Assembly: GCF_000150955.2 (NCBI RefSeq) | Contig: NC_011694.1 | Span: 265,814 to 329,813 of the forward strand | Direction of reading: 5' to 3' | DNA from: Phaeodactylum tricornutum CCAP 1055/1 | Lineage: Eukaryota; Bacillariophyta; Bacillariophyceae; Surirellales; Neidiaceae | Length of the DNA stretch: 64,000 nt | Part shown: positions 10,540 through 21,249 of the stretch, one piece after another | Position numbering within the stretch: the stretch's first letter is position 1 | Layout of the letters: the number at the start of each line of letters is the position of its first letter | Notes under the pieces: model-generated | Databases searched by the model: none | Told to the model about the DNA's origin: nothing | What the model saw: the letters and a program-made list of their open reading frames with translations, nothing else | Translations under genes and position numbers: made by a program

Positions 10540-11160
10540 CACAATGACGAGATCTCTACCCCTGTGTTTCATGAGGTTCTACTTTTATAGAAGCTACCTT
10601 TTCGCAATGAAGGGCTAGAGTTTGCTCCACGTCCTCTGATTTCGCAGCGCTCGATCAATGCCTTCTTCTACATCTTGTTTTACTATAACAGTTTCGCTAA
10701 TTTAACATTTACTAAGTTTGATGAATTTACATTAGCTTGAGAAAATAGTCTCTGAATTCTGTGAACATCGTTGGGAGATTTGCAAGCATGACGTCAATAT
10801 AGTATCAGTGAATACGCACTTCCAATAGGATATGATACATCTATTCCTCTTAGTGTGGTGCTCGGAGTCAAATGCACTAGGCCTATGGTCTGTACGTGAC
10901 AGATGTGACGCAAGTGTACCCGGTTGTCACAGTTAGGATCTCATGAGTAAAGCTGGAAGATGCACTATCTTGATGTCGGAAACCAAAGTGGGAGGGCTAG
11001 GCTCTCTAACTTTCCACTGGATGATGCAGTGTTGTACCATGTCGTTTGACTCGAAAATCCAGCAGTAGCCTCATATAATCTATCCGCGGTGGGTACTTTT
11101 AAGAAATGTCCATGCTTGTTGAATAAACGCACGCGTATGCCAAACTTCGCCGTGCTTTTT
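10540..11160. other. convergent 3' intergenic stretch
   Basis: AT-rich sequence between the ends of the dioxygenase and the fucosyltransferase-like gene. No open frame or repeat stands out. Confidence 0.5.
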
Positions 11161-12501
11161 TCAGCATGACGACACTACTGCGACGGCTTGTTCAATTTGC
11201 TCTATATCACATTGGTCGAACATAACAGCGCACCGATGGGGCGTTTGATCCATACGTAGACTTGAAGCCAACGTGCTGAACTGGCTTCGACTCGTTACAA
11301 GACAAGTCGCGTCCAGAAGCACTTTGAGCTCCCCCCAAACATCTAGTTCGGCGGCGGAGGTGTTCATCGCGTTGCGGCTTTTGTCAACGTGAAAGGGCTC
11401 CAAGTTCGTTACATATTTGATGGTATTGTCGTTCTCGGAATCCCAAGCTTTCATCTGAAACTTTGCGTCGACGCGATCAGAGGCCAAGTAGATCTCTGGC
11501 AAGCTAGATGTGGAGTCACCCTCATTGATACATTTTTGTTGCAAGGCGTGTTGAAGTCGTCGTGCGCAGTCATAGAACTGCCGTAGCGCTGGAAGACCGG
11601 CATGTCGCGGAGGATCGGTCCATGACACACCACTTCCTGTCCGGACGTGCACGCCGATATAACGCTGAGCAGGCTCCGCAAGCCCGGAAGCGTTACGCAG
11701 CCCCTGGGCATGCCTAACGACGAGATCTGTCCACTGGAAAAGCGTCCAAAACGCAATTTTGAACGGTGACAACAGCGAAATGTTGACGCCGCCGTATCGG
11801 TTCCAATACGCTAAATAGGCGGGTTCCCGCTTGAGGACGGCGTCGTACAAATAGAGATTCGCTTGTAGTTGAATGTTCACCTTTTGTGGCAGAGTCCTTG
11901 GATCGCGCAAATAGGTATTGTTGCGATCATCATTTGCGTAAAGTTTCACCATATCGGATGGTAGGGGAATGCTGTCCCAGGCAATGAAGCGTGGCCTCAA
12001 CACCTTGTTTATCGACAGGCCAGATCCATGCCAGTCAACCAAAAAAACTCGTTTAGTCACCATACTCATCATCAGTACTTGTACAATGCCACTCAGACGG
12101 TCACCAATTCCACCACAGCCACGGTTTTCTGGACAATGCCAAACAAGCCGAGATGCACTTGCAGGCGTCTGGACATGACGCTGGTGAAAGGCTACGTACG
12201 CTTTCATCCAAGATGGTAAAGCAGACTCTGACAGCTGGTATTTTCCATGTGTCCAGTCCTTTGGCATAGCAACCTTCGTCGCTTTCGCAGCTAGAAAGAA
12301 AGACTCCTGGCTGGCTATCTCTGATTCAGGAGGGGCCTCCATCGAGACGACGTAGATAGAGGCCATGCCGAGAATCGCAGCATAGACTACAAATTGATAA
12401 CCATATCTTCGTCTCCAATTCATCAAAACCCGTCGCAGCACCAACAGCTGTGTCCAACAAGCAGAGCGATTTGACATTGTGTAACTTGGCGGTATCAGCA
12501 T
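11161..12501 (-). CDS. fucosyltransferase-like Golgi glycosyltransferase
   Basis: An intronless gene of 446 residues. A short basic N-terminus precedes one membrane helix (about 36-53, YQFVVYAAILGMASIYVV), the layout of a type II Golgi enzyme. The lumenal part has the GT-B motifs shared by alpha-1,2-, alpha-1,6- and protein O-fucosyltransferases. These are GCGGIGDRLSGI near the start of the fold, the GDP-binding peptide YIGVHVRTGSG with the invariant Arg, and the late motif LDATCLVTSRSQFSTLASSL. Cys residues are spread as expected for a lumenal protein. Transfer of fucose from GDP-fucose to a glycan or protein is inferred; the acceptor is unknown and sequence drift from characterised families looks large. 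A second ATG 8 codons in is an alternative start. Confidence 0.75.
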   Translation of the reverse strand: MLIPPSYTMSNRSACWTQLLVLRRVLMNWRRRYGYQFVVYAAILGMASIYVVSMEAPPESEIASQESFFLAAKATKVAMPKDWTHGKYQLSESALPSWMKAYVAFHQRHVQTPASASRLVWHCPENRGCGGIGDRLSGIVQVLMMSMVTKRVFLVDWHGSGLSINKVLRPRFIAWDSIPLPSDMVKLYANDDRNNTYLRDPRTLPQKVNIQLQANLYLYDAVLKREPAYLAYWNRYGGVNISLLSPFKIAFWTLFQWTDLVVRHAQGLRNASGLAEPAQRYIGVHVRTGSGVSWTDPPRHAGLPALRQFYDCARRLQHALQQKCINEGDSTSSLPEIYLASDRVDAKFQMKAWDSENDNTIKYVTNLEPFHVDKSRNAMNTSAAELDVWGELKVLLDATCLVTSRSQFSTLASSLRMDQTPHRCAVMFDQCDIEQIEQAVAVVSSC

Positions 12502-13085
12502 TTGTCTTGTGATGCACTTGTCTATGTTCGAGGCACAGTCATTCCTTTCATGGTTGGAAAAGTGGGTCTCTTTGTCGGTGTTTTTGTTTTGTTCCCCTAT
12601 GGGCGTTCACGGGACTCAAAACTTACTGTTCTCACTACCAATACTTCAAAGAAAGCACAGTATTCAACACTACTAATAGATGTAGTTACACTTTGGACAG
12701 CGAACTCTCAGTAAACTTGACGGTTCCTTGCGATATAACTATTTACTCTTAGCTCAGCAAAAAGGGTCTTCACAGTCAGTTAGAAACAAAGTCTGGAGAG
12801 ACTCGACAGAAACTGCGTGCGTACGTGCCATTTACAGTAGGCAGAATTTGATAGCTGTCACAGAAAGATCGCACAGGGATTTGAGTCCTGGGTGGATCAC
12901 GCGAGTCGCATTTCTTGAAGCTTTGGGTTAGGTGTAAGGCGTCCTTGGGCCATCTTGGACAAAATCAAAATCAAATACTACAGTGATTTTTTGTTCAAAT
13001 AAGCTCTAGAATGTAACTTCTATTCTTCCTTGATGGATGATTCACGTCGACGAATGTGAAATTACTCGTCGCGAATCTTGTCTGG
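12502..13085. other. upstream region of glycosyltransferase gene
   Basis: Between the start of the glycosyltransferase gene and the end of the PPR gene, both on the minus strand. It contains one TCACAGTCA copy (12770-12778); otherwise featureless. Confidence 0.5.
12770..12778 (-). promoter_or_regulatory. TGACTGTGA motif copy
   Basis: Exact 9-mer read on the minus strand, about 270 bases upstream of the minus-strand glycosyltransferase start. Confidence 0.35.
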
Positions 13086-15745
13086 TTATAGTCGTTTGTC
13101 ACGTTTCCCTTTCGTATTGTGGTTTAGGTAGTCTTTTCTCGGACGGCCACTTCCGGAACGCGGGCTGTTGTCAGTCTGCCCAAACAACGCAACGTATTCC
13201 CGATCCAATTCGGAAATGCGATCCCTTTTTCTAGCATGCGTCGAGAACTCCCAAGCCTTACGAACAACCTGGTACGTACTACGGCTGGGACCGTCATCCA
13301 ACTCTCCCCGTTGATACAACCCCTTGATAAGCTGTAACAGCTCATCAGCTCGATAAGGAGCCTTGGGGTGTTTCGAAAGTCCGTAGCACAAAATCACTGT
13401 CGTGTACGTGACCACCGTCGGTTTTACCTTCGATGCTCCCAATTCGTATTGCTCCACCATATGTCGAAGAATCTCTTCCGCCTTTTCTGGCGCGCCTGGG
13501 TCTTGTGACAACGCGAACGCTTTAATTAGTGTATTGAAAGTTTTGTCGTCGGGCAATGCATTAATGTTGCCTTCCTTCTTTACGTCGGCATACATTTTTT
13601 GCAAAACAGCCGCCGCCTTCTCGGGATTCTTTGCACGAGCCCATCCATTCATGACGGCGTTGTACGAAATCGTATTAGGTCGTACGCTTGCTTGACCTTG
13701 TCCGTAACGATGATTCATTTCGTTTAAAAGATCTTCAGCTCGTTGAGCAGTCTCGCCGTACTTCTTCAGATCCCAGGCGTTACTGAGCGCAGATAAAACG
13801 GACGTGTAGGAATAAACGTCAAGTTCAAACGGTAGACGACCCTCGTCGCATTGCTTCTGAATAGCCTTAAGAATTCCCAGGCATTCTCCGCCGCGTGTCG
13901 GTCCCGGGAACGAATATACGAAGCCAATACAGTATTAAAAGTTTTCAGGCCCGGCATTGTTTCAATACTTCCCTCTTGGTAGTCTTTGTACATTTCTTCC
14001 AACCATGCTCTAGCTTTCACCGGCTGACCGAGTCGCGCCCAACCGCCAATCATGAGATTGTAGCTCGACTCGTTTGGAGCCATCGCGGCTTTGCTCGCAT
14101 CCTTCTTGGAGAAACCCTTAATATGGCGGAGCAGTTCTTCCGCCTTTTGAATATCGCCATAATCCTTCGACCGAATCAAAACTTCCAGCAGTGCATTCAT
14201 AGTCGATGTCGTTACCTGCATATCAATATGATCCCACTCAGACGAGGTCAAACTCTTGAGTAGCGCCATTGCTTGCTCCACATTCTTTGGATGCGAAGAC
14301 TTTGCCCACGCCGAAACAGCCAAGGCAACGAGCTCGTCGGACGGACAAACGCCACAGAGCCCATCCCGATACGACTCCAAAGCTGACTGTAAAATTGCCT
14401 GGCATAGGACGGGCTGCGACGCTTTCAACCATCCCAGCATAACTGTGCGGTAGGAAAGTACATCGATGTAACCCAAGTCCCGCATACGGTACAAGATATC
14501 CTGTGCTCGCTCTACATTCGCTGCTCTGATGTGGCATTGCAGCGTGGCATTGACTGCCCCGGGAACATCCTGATCGCCAGGATGAAACTGGGAATCCTCC
14601 GTACTATTCGGACTATCAATGCTCTGTGCTTTGAGGTCTAAGAGTTCTTCCAAGAGTTGCTCAGCTTTCGCGCAATCATCTTGTGCAGCTATGACGCTCG
14701 TGTACGCCCGTGTCGATATGCAAACAGTGTGATCCTGTTCCATTTTGCGCAACCAATATTCGGCCTTTTCGGAACGCGAGGGAGTCGTAGAGGAAACGTG
14801 GGCCGCAATAATGCGCTCGTAACTACGAGAATCCGGAGCTATATTGTGTTCTTGCATTTGCGCCCATAGTTTTTCTACCATGGTAATGGCGTTATTGCGG
14901 TTAGATCGAGACCAAGCGAGCAACGCCGAGTTGTATAATTCCGTCGACGGACGACACGAGGGGTTCATTTGAGTTTTCCACCGGTGTATGGAAGCTGCCA
15001 GTAGGTCGGATGCCAAGTCCGCAACCTGTGCGGGATTTCCCGAGCGGCGAGTTCCGTCCAGAATGAGATAGTAGACTTTTTCGTTCAAAAGCGAGGAACA
15101 CCTCTCCACCAGAGCTTGCACGTACGGAGCATTGTATCTCTCTTTCACTGTCAGTTGTGGGTTTTGCTTGTTCAAGTCTGGGTGCTGATTCCAAGACCAG
15201 ACGCGCCAATTGTTGACCAATGTACAGAGCATTTCCGAATTGAGAGGCGTTGTGAGCCAAGTGGATGGGGGATGACTATCGCCTGTAGAGCGCTGCACGC
15301 AGTCCGTCTCGAGATGCACTTGCTCCTGCCAAAGTCGATCCCACAGCCGGAACGAGAAATCGACAGAGTCAGCCGTACGTTGCTTTACCCAAAAGGCTAA
15401 GAGTTCGTGGCCTTGGCTCCACAATGTCGGTGTCAAGCTACCTATCGGATACGTCTCTATGTCGAGTAAATTTTCTGTATTTTGTCCTTCGACATGAGGG
15501 AACGTCCGCCCACTCGAGGTAGAAACGTTCCATGCGCGAGTTTCTTCGTTAATCGTTGTGGATGACCGTACTTTTTTTGGCTGACGACGGGCACTGTATT
15601 CTAGTCTGTTCTGTAGAGATGAGACGTCGGTTAAAGACGATGCATCTGTAGACAATTGAGCCCAGCGCAGAGAGGATTGCTGAATGGTTCTTCGTCTACA
15701 GCTGGTCCCAGTACTGCGCAGTAATGAATGAGAAACTCGCCTCAT
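13086..15745 (-). CDS. pentatricopeptide repeat (PPR) protein, frame interrupted once
   Basis: About 886 residues in all. The N-terminus (MRRVSHSLLRSTGTSCRRR) is a good mitochondrial presequence, so organellar RNA processing, editing or translation is expected for this family. The body is a chain of about 35-residue helical pairs such as STRAYTSVIAAQ, SYNLMIGGWARLG, KTFNTVLASYIRS, SYNAVMNGWARA and VVTYTTVILCYGLS. The frame changes near 13876-13881, inside a GGG run (minus-strand sense) within one PPR motif. The 5' frame otherwise stops at 13766, while the other frame continues the repeat without loss (GILKAIQKQCDEGRLPFELD, then VYSYTSVLSAL). No GT-AG intron of usual size explains it. It is either a one-base sequence error or a true frameshift. 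The start is the first ATG; a GTG 7 codons upstream is ignored. Confidence 0.8.
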
Positions 15746-18700
15746 TCCAGATTCTAACCGGGGCACGTAAATTGTTGGAAGCGGGCACGGGGGATCTCTC
15801 TCTCTCTCTCTTACACTGCGATTGGCGTTGGAAAGAGAGTTCCAGTAAACTCCCGTCCTATCGCTTTGGTCGTTCCTTCATGGTCGTGGAATACCTCTTC
15901 GAAGTCACCGTCATCGAACCGGAGAGATGGAGTCAGTGGATACGAACCATCATAACCTTACAGAAAAAGATTTAAGGTTTTAGGTCGGCTGACGGGTGGA
16001 CCACCCTGGCAAGATTTCTTCGAGAAGTCCGACAAGTCAAAACGAGGACTATGAATTTGATCTACGAGTAATGATACAGGACTCACAGTCCACCAAATTC
16101 ATACGCTAATGCGGTTCTTTGGGTACAGGCAGAAACTGGATACAGAGTAGGACATTGGGCTGGAACTGGCTCTATAAGGCCTGCATTTTTGAATCGGTGC
16201 TCGGTTGCATTCTACGATAATGGACAGAGTTTTTAAAGAGTGCGCGTGCTACTTGTAATATACATAAGCAAATGGTTCAAGGGTGAGTACGATAGACGCC
16301 TGACATTGGAATGCGACTTGCGCATTTTTAGTTTGAAACGAAAACAAAGATACGTCTCGCACGTGGACGCATGCCTCGTCCAGTCACTGCCAAAGGGAGC
16401 AAAAGAGGAGCACTCCGTAGCGTGCGGAATGGTGATTCGTGTTCGCCGGCCAAGTAATCCGGGACAGTCCTTGCTATCAATGCTATCGGTCCGGCAAAGC
16501 CCTGTGATATGCCCACCACAGCGTTAAATCATATTTGAGGCTGGCCTTCCAGGTGTGAACCGTAACCGCATTCATTGGTCTTTCGGAAGAAACGAAAAAT
16601 CCGAGAAAGATAGAGGGGCTACCCAGTGATTCACGAAACGAGACGTAGGCTTGACATGTTATTCATATTTTGGTCGTCGCCCAAGAAACTCGTGACGAAT
16701 GGAATTCCTGTAACTGATCGTGAACGGAAGGTGTGAGGTCACAAGCTCTCGTACCCGGTGAGCCCCGAGTGGCTCTTCCAGGGTTCAATGTTCAACTCAC
16801 TTGGGAATGAGTTGACGGGGCCGATAAATGGGCTATATAGCTTCACGTGGTAGATTGCTCTGAATATTGTCGGGCATCGAGAGGGCGCTCGCTACTATTT
16901 ACAGTTAGAGCTAATCACGTGGGGATCCAACAGTCTCTTTTTTCTCATGATTACAACGCGCAACAGTTTTTTAAAGTTTCGCGCGTCAAATCCATCCAAA
17001 TGCCATGACTAGAACGCAATCAATATAAGCTAAGGCATATTTCTGTTCTCTTACGACAAGCCTGTTAACGCCAATCAACATAGAACTGTATGCCTTTGTT
17101 CCATATGATTAGGACTCCAGTGCAATAAATGGCTGTACTAGAACTTATTTTCACATACCTACCAGTAAAAATGGAAAACAACAATGCTTTGAATGTGAGC
17201 AATATTCCGAAGGCCGCTCGACTCTTAACGACAAGTTGCGTTGGCACGGAATTTCTTATCCACTTTTGTGGATCACGAGATAGGTTGCGAAATCGTAATG
17301 GGAATGCTTACAGCTACTGTAAATGAGTCTAACTCTCGACATGAATTCATAAAGAATAGCCACCTAGGCTCAGTGGATTATTATTCCTCTGGTTTACGGC
17401 GTTTACTTTGCTGGACAAAACCGAGAGTAGCTCTAGAGGTAGAAACTACGGTGCTTTGGGTGTTATTAGATAAGCAACCGACTTGCCAAAATTGACTGAG
17501 TCGAACAAATGCTAGAATTCTCAGCTTTTCCCGGCACCATTCGTAGGTATTCGCTGGTGTCATGTTCCTAAATCTAGGAACGGGTAGCATTATTCTACTA
17601 GAAGGAGTGGACCTGAACGAGTTCAGCATGATTCCGAGGGTATCAGATTCTCTTCCTCAAGGAGTAATTACCTGTTGGCACAGCAACAGGTTCTTTTTGA
17701 CCTTGTTCGCGCAGAAGTGATGTCCAGTAGCGATCGTCTCACAGTCAATCAGAGCATATTGATTTGTGAATGTAAATCACGCTGAATACAATATGTCTCC
17801 TAAGGCACCGGTGCGGATCCGGTTGCTACGTGTCGGTCACGAACAAGTAATAGGAAGGAATTTGAGTATATTACCGCGATCCCGGAAGCGACCGGATGCT
17901 CGCGTTATGAGAGCGAAAGGCAAAGCCAAAGAGCGACGTGAGTGGAAATGGTAGATATATGAAAGACGACTCGTGACTGCGGTGGTCCGGGATGTACCCC
18001 ACATGAAGATTTTCCACAGGTTGTTTATCGCTACGGGAACGGCATGGAATTGTGTTTACTTTTGGGATATATAGTTTGTTATCGAACTGGATCGTATTCC
18101 TGTAATTAGGCCAGCATGCCCCTATTCCTCGGAGCGGCTTCCTGCGTCGCGCGCGGTTTCGGCTTCTCGTGGAGAAGGTAACGGAAGTATTTAGGTAACG
18201 TATTTACACTTAGGCATTTCCGGCGCGCGCGTAATTTCGGCTGACAGGACCATATACGAAGAATCCATGGGGTTCGTATGCCCGTCTGAACTCCGGAAAG
18301 GGGTACCATTGAAAGAGGGTTAGGGCTCTGCTGCAATCCCGGCAAGAGGATAGTATGCCCTTCGGCTTCGGGATACAAGCCTGCTGACTGGCAAACATCA
18401 GTCGTGGGTTTTCGGTTGACAGCTTAGTTACCTCAGAGTTATCGGCACTGCTATTCTATCGAGTCACTATTTCGAGGAAAATAGTTATGCCGGGGCATGG
18501 CATTTCGTTACCGGCAATATCAGGTTGCTATAATGTAATTTCAAATCCTGACGATTTTCGTCGAAAAACAATAACAAGGATGTTGAAAATTGCAACTCCT
18601 GTTTCTCGATGTGATACTATATATAGAGTGAAAATCCAGCAACATCAATAGGTACACAGAAACAAATCGTACCTAAGATGCTCGTTTTTAAGCCTCTCAC

Positions 18701-18993
18701 AATAGAATCACGAGCGTATGCCGGGTCAGCAGGTCCACTAGGATCTGTTTCTACGTCGAACGTCCACCGAAATCGGGGGCATATCCGCATGGCCACAATT
18801 ATGCTCATTCCGACCATACGCAATACGGGAACCACTTTACTTCTAACCCCGCATTACTCGTCTCACTTTTGCGCATTGCCTCCTCCACCACCACCAATAC
18901 ACACTAGTACACCAAGCCCCAGCAAGCCTCCGCTTTTACGGCTCGGAGCGAATTTCTCTTGTCAGAAAATCCGAGGCCTTGCGAGTGAACACC
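15746..18993. other. 3.2-kb gene-poor region
   Basis: The longest stretch without a supported gene. Frames are all shorter than about 100 codons and look random. One TCACAGTCA copy lies at 17739-17747 and a TATATATAG box at about 18614-18622, some 370 bases before the next gene. No tRNA fold, transposase or LTR was recognised. It could hold long non-coding RNA, a diverged multi-exon gene, or plain spacer. Confidence 0.45.
17739..17747 (-). promoter_or_regulatory. TGACTGTGA motif copy
   Basis: Exact 9-mer on the minus strand inside the gene-poor region, without a recognised gene next to it. Confidence 0.3.
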
Positions 18994-19869
18994 ATGATGA
19001 TGATACGAACGACAGCTCGCGTCCTTTTGGTCGCGGTGTTGACCTTGGGTGTGTTGTTGCCGTCGGCGACGTCTCGTGATCTTTCGCTGATCGCCGAAGT
19101 CTCCGCGGAAAGCATTCCTCACGAAGAATCTTCCTCGACTGCTTACATCGTCTCTCGCGATGCCTCGGAACGTAGTCAGGCTCGCGACTCCTCCGATGAA
19201 GAGTTCGGCAACTTGGACGCGTCGGTCAGCGGCAAAAGCGGAGATTCTTGGCTGAGCAACAACTTTGCTGCCGACGGCTGCGACTGCGTGTGTGATTGCG
19301 AAGAGCAAGACTTGGACTGCAGCTGTGTTTGCAAGTGCGATGAAGAACAAGACTCGGTGACGCATATCGACGATTACCAGCAAGCTCAAGAAGCCGAAGT
19401 GTTGCCGCAACGTCGGCGAAGGCGCATGGAAGACGAGTTCGGGAGCACGATGTCCATGGCCATGCCTACCGCAGGTCCCATGACCTTCGTTGGAGAAGCC
19501 CCCTCGACGCCGCCTAATGGTCCCCCTATTTCCAAGCCAACTCCACCAGGAATGGGTATGGGTACGGGTATGATGAGCATGGGAAAAGGCAAAGGAAAGG
19601 GAATGAGCATGGCTATGGGCATGGGCATGAGTCAGGCCATGGGTATGATGGCCATGGGAAAAGGCAAAGGAAAGGGCAAAGGGAAGGGAATGAGCATGGG
19701 TATGAGCATGGGTATGAGTCAGGCAATGAGCCAGGGAATGAGCATGGGAATGAGTATGAGCATGGGAATGAGCATGGGGAATGGGGCCTCCAGCAATGGC
19801 AGCTCTCTCCAATCCAAACTTTCTCAATTACTTAACAAATACAAGTCCAAAAGCAAGAACATGAAGTAA
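18994..19869 (+). CDS. secreted Cys-cluster, Met/Gly/Lys-repeat protein
   Basis: A protein of 291 residues. A clear signal peptide (MMMIRTTARVLLVAVLTLGV, cleavage near 25-28) leads into an acidic Ser-rich segment. A tight cluster of eight Cys spans residues 96-115, spaced CxCxCxC then CxCxCxC with Asp/Glu between. A five-Arg stretch (140-144) could be a processing site. The rest, about 150-270, is low-complexity: GMGMGTGMMSMG, GKGKGKG and MSMGMSMGMS units built from ATGAGCATGGG-like DNA repeats, with a Lys/Ser-rich tail. No domain is recognised. Cys-x-Cys with Met-rich tracts is reminiscent of copper-binding proteins, while Lys-rich repeats in secreted diatom proteins recall silica-associated ones; both are guesses. 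The start is the first ATG (ACACCATGATG context). Confidence 0.75.
   Translation: MMMIRTTARVLLVAVLTLGVLLPSATSRDLSLIAEVSAESIPHEESSSTAYIVSRDASERSQARDSSDEEFGNLDASVSGKSGDSWLSNNFAADGCDCVCDCEEQDLDCSCVCKCDEEQDSVTHIDDYQQAQEAEVLPQRRRRRMEDEFGSTMSMAMPTAGPMTFVGEAPSTPPNGPPISKPTPPGMGMGTGMMSMGKGKGKGMSMAMGMGMSQAMGMMAMGKGKGKGKGKGMSMGMSMGMSQAMSQGMSMGMSMSMGMSMGNGASSNGSSLQSKLSQLLNKYKSKSKNMK
19555..19785 (+). repeat. ATGAGCATGGG-type coding minisatellite
   Basis: Irregular short tandem units encode the MSMG/GKGK tract of the secreted protein. Being rich in ATG and GGCAAA units, the tract leaves the opposite strand open as a His-Ala-His-Ser frame, which is a by-product. Confidence 0.8.
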
Positions 19870-20193
19870 AGACAATTGTGAGTGTGAGCACCGTGACAAA
19901 AAGTGCTCTGGTCCGCGAGCTTTAGTTCTCCAAAAGGCGCGTGGGTTTTCTCGATGATCCGTGGCAACCACCACTATTATAAGCTGCCATGTGTCATCTT
20001 CGTTTGGGCTGAGGCGAGCGGGGATATGACTGGGAGTATTTTACGTCCTACCATCACTTTTAAAGTAAATAGTCTGAATATTCTATTTGAATTTACAGTA
20101 CTGCACGTAGATTGAACGTTGATCCTATACGGGATTACTACAATGCAATAAATCAATATTGTACTCAATGCCATCGTCGATCACCAAGTCCAG
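19870..20193. other. convergent 3' intergenic stretch
   Basis: 3' flanks of two convergent genes; nothing else seen. Confidence 0.5.
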
Positions 20194-20739
20194 CTAGGCA
20201 GAATCCTTTTGCAAAATCAAAGCCACGACCAAACCATACAAGCCAATAGCTTCCAAAAACACCAAAACAACCAAAAGCGGAAGCATGCTGGTGGTGGTAT
20301 ACAAGGAAGCCTGCTGTCCCGGTATAGGTAACAAAGGACGGCCAGAGTCTTCCATCGATTCTCTTTCGGCTAAGGATCGAAGAGAAGGCGGCAACGCAAA
20401 AACACCGTTCACGTGTTCCTGCAAGAATTTGCCGATCCCCAGGCCGCTACTGAAGCAGGCGAGACCCACACTCAGACCAGACGCCAAGTAGCGATATCCT
20501 TCTGCTGCGGACAAAGTATGGTCGGATCCCAACTTGCCGCACAAAAGCATGGAAATGATGGTGCCGTAGATGGCCAAGACCCCGGCAATCCCAACGGGAG
20601 CGAAGGACAGAATACCCCGGGAAGCGTGGCGCAACGCAAAGACTCCGGCGTAGACCGATCCGTAACAAGCGCCGACGCTCGAAAGAAAAATGGCCAGTGC
20701 GATACCGAGACCGGTAAGAAGTTCCCCGTTGACAGTCAT
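20194..20739 (-). CDS. V-type H+-ATPase proteolipid (subunit c-like) with enlarged loop
   Basis: A protein of 181 residues with four membrane helices. Helices 1 and 2 hold GIALAIFLSSVGACYGSVYA and FAPVGIAGVLAIYGTIISML, matching the Gly-rich GAAYGTAKSG and PVVMAGVLGIYG signatures of V-ATPase c. Helix 3 is YLASGLSVGLACFSSGLGIG. Helix 4, LVFLEAIGLYGLVVALIL, carries the proton-carrying Glu (about 163) in the family motif. The protein belongs to the rotor ring that moves protons into vacuoles or silica-deposition and other acidic vesicles. Oddly, the loop between helices 3 and 4 is about 40 residues (108-147) instead of about 15, so it is either a divergent c isoform or a c'' variant. A TCACAGTCA copy lies 38 bases upstream of the ATG. 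Confidence 0.85.
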   Translation of the reverse strand: MTVNGELLTGLGIALAIFLSSVGACYGSVYAGVFALRHASRGILSFAPVGIAGVLAIYGTIISMLLCGKLGSDHTLSAAEGYRYLASGLSVGLACFSSGLGIGKFLQEHVNGVFALPPSLRSLAERESMEDSGRPLLPIPGQQASLYTTTSMLPLLVVLVFLEAIGLYGLVVALILQKDSA

Positions 20740-21249
20740 GGTGAAGATAAGGATTTCGGTTTGTGTTTTCTACAGTTCACAGTCAGTAAGATTGTTCCGA
20801 ACGGGTAAGCATCAGTGTTTGTTTTATTCGTGGCAAGGGTCTCTGGGTTACTCAAAATAGGGAACGGTCTGGAGTCACGATTCCTTGGTTTGCGGGTTTG
20901 GTTTTGGCTCGTCCGACAGACTCTCTGAACTACCCATTAGGTAAGGCAAATTGAGAATACCGGCACTCGAGTACCGTACAACTAACTATGAATGTTGAAA
21001 CGTCTGGTTCTTTACGCTAACCTAAGCGTCAACAGTCACAGGGTGCCAATCTCGAGATGCTTCTCTGGCGTTCCTATCGTACCTACGACATCCAAAACCA
21101 CTTCCAACAGGTACCCACACGCTCCGGAAGAAGCGAGATTTGAAAAAAAAGGGAATTTTCGAAAAAGCTAGGACTATAACAAGCCCGCAAAACTATCTAC
21201 GGAAGCCTTCACATTCAATGGAACACCCACTCGTTCGGTGGGGAAAAAA
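20740..21249. other. upstream region of V-ATPase proteolipid gene
   Basis: 5' region of the proteolipid gene and 3' flank of the carrier gene. It holds the TCACAGTCA copy at 20777-20785 and no open frame of interest. Confidence 0.5.
20777..20785 (-). promoter_or_regulatory. TGACTGTGA motif copy near transcript start
   Basis: Exact 9-mer on the same strand as the V-ATPase proteolipid gene, 38 bases before its ATG. The short distance would suit a core-promoter or initiator-proximal element. Confidence 0.45.

Noticed and set aside
12880-12930. Possible tRNA-like segment with TTTGAGTCC
   Set aside because: No cloverleaf could be completed by eye.
16741-16810. Possible tRNA-like segment with GGTTCAA
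   Set aside because: No paired acceptor stem or anticodon arm could be made around it.
18904-19827. Minus-strand 307-codon frame rich in His-Ala-His-Ser, looking like a metal-binding protein
   Set aside because: It is the antisense shadow of the Met/Gly/Lys repeat tract. The plus strand has a proper signal peptide and start, and the His pattern follows from complementing ATGAGCATGGG units.
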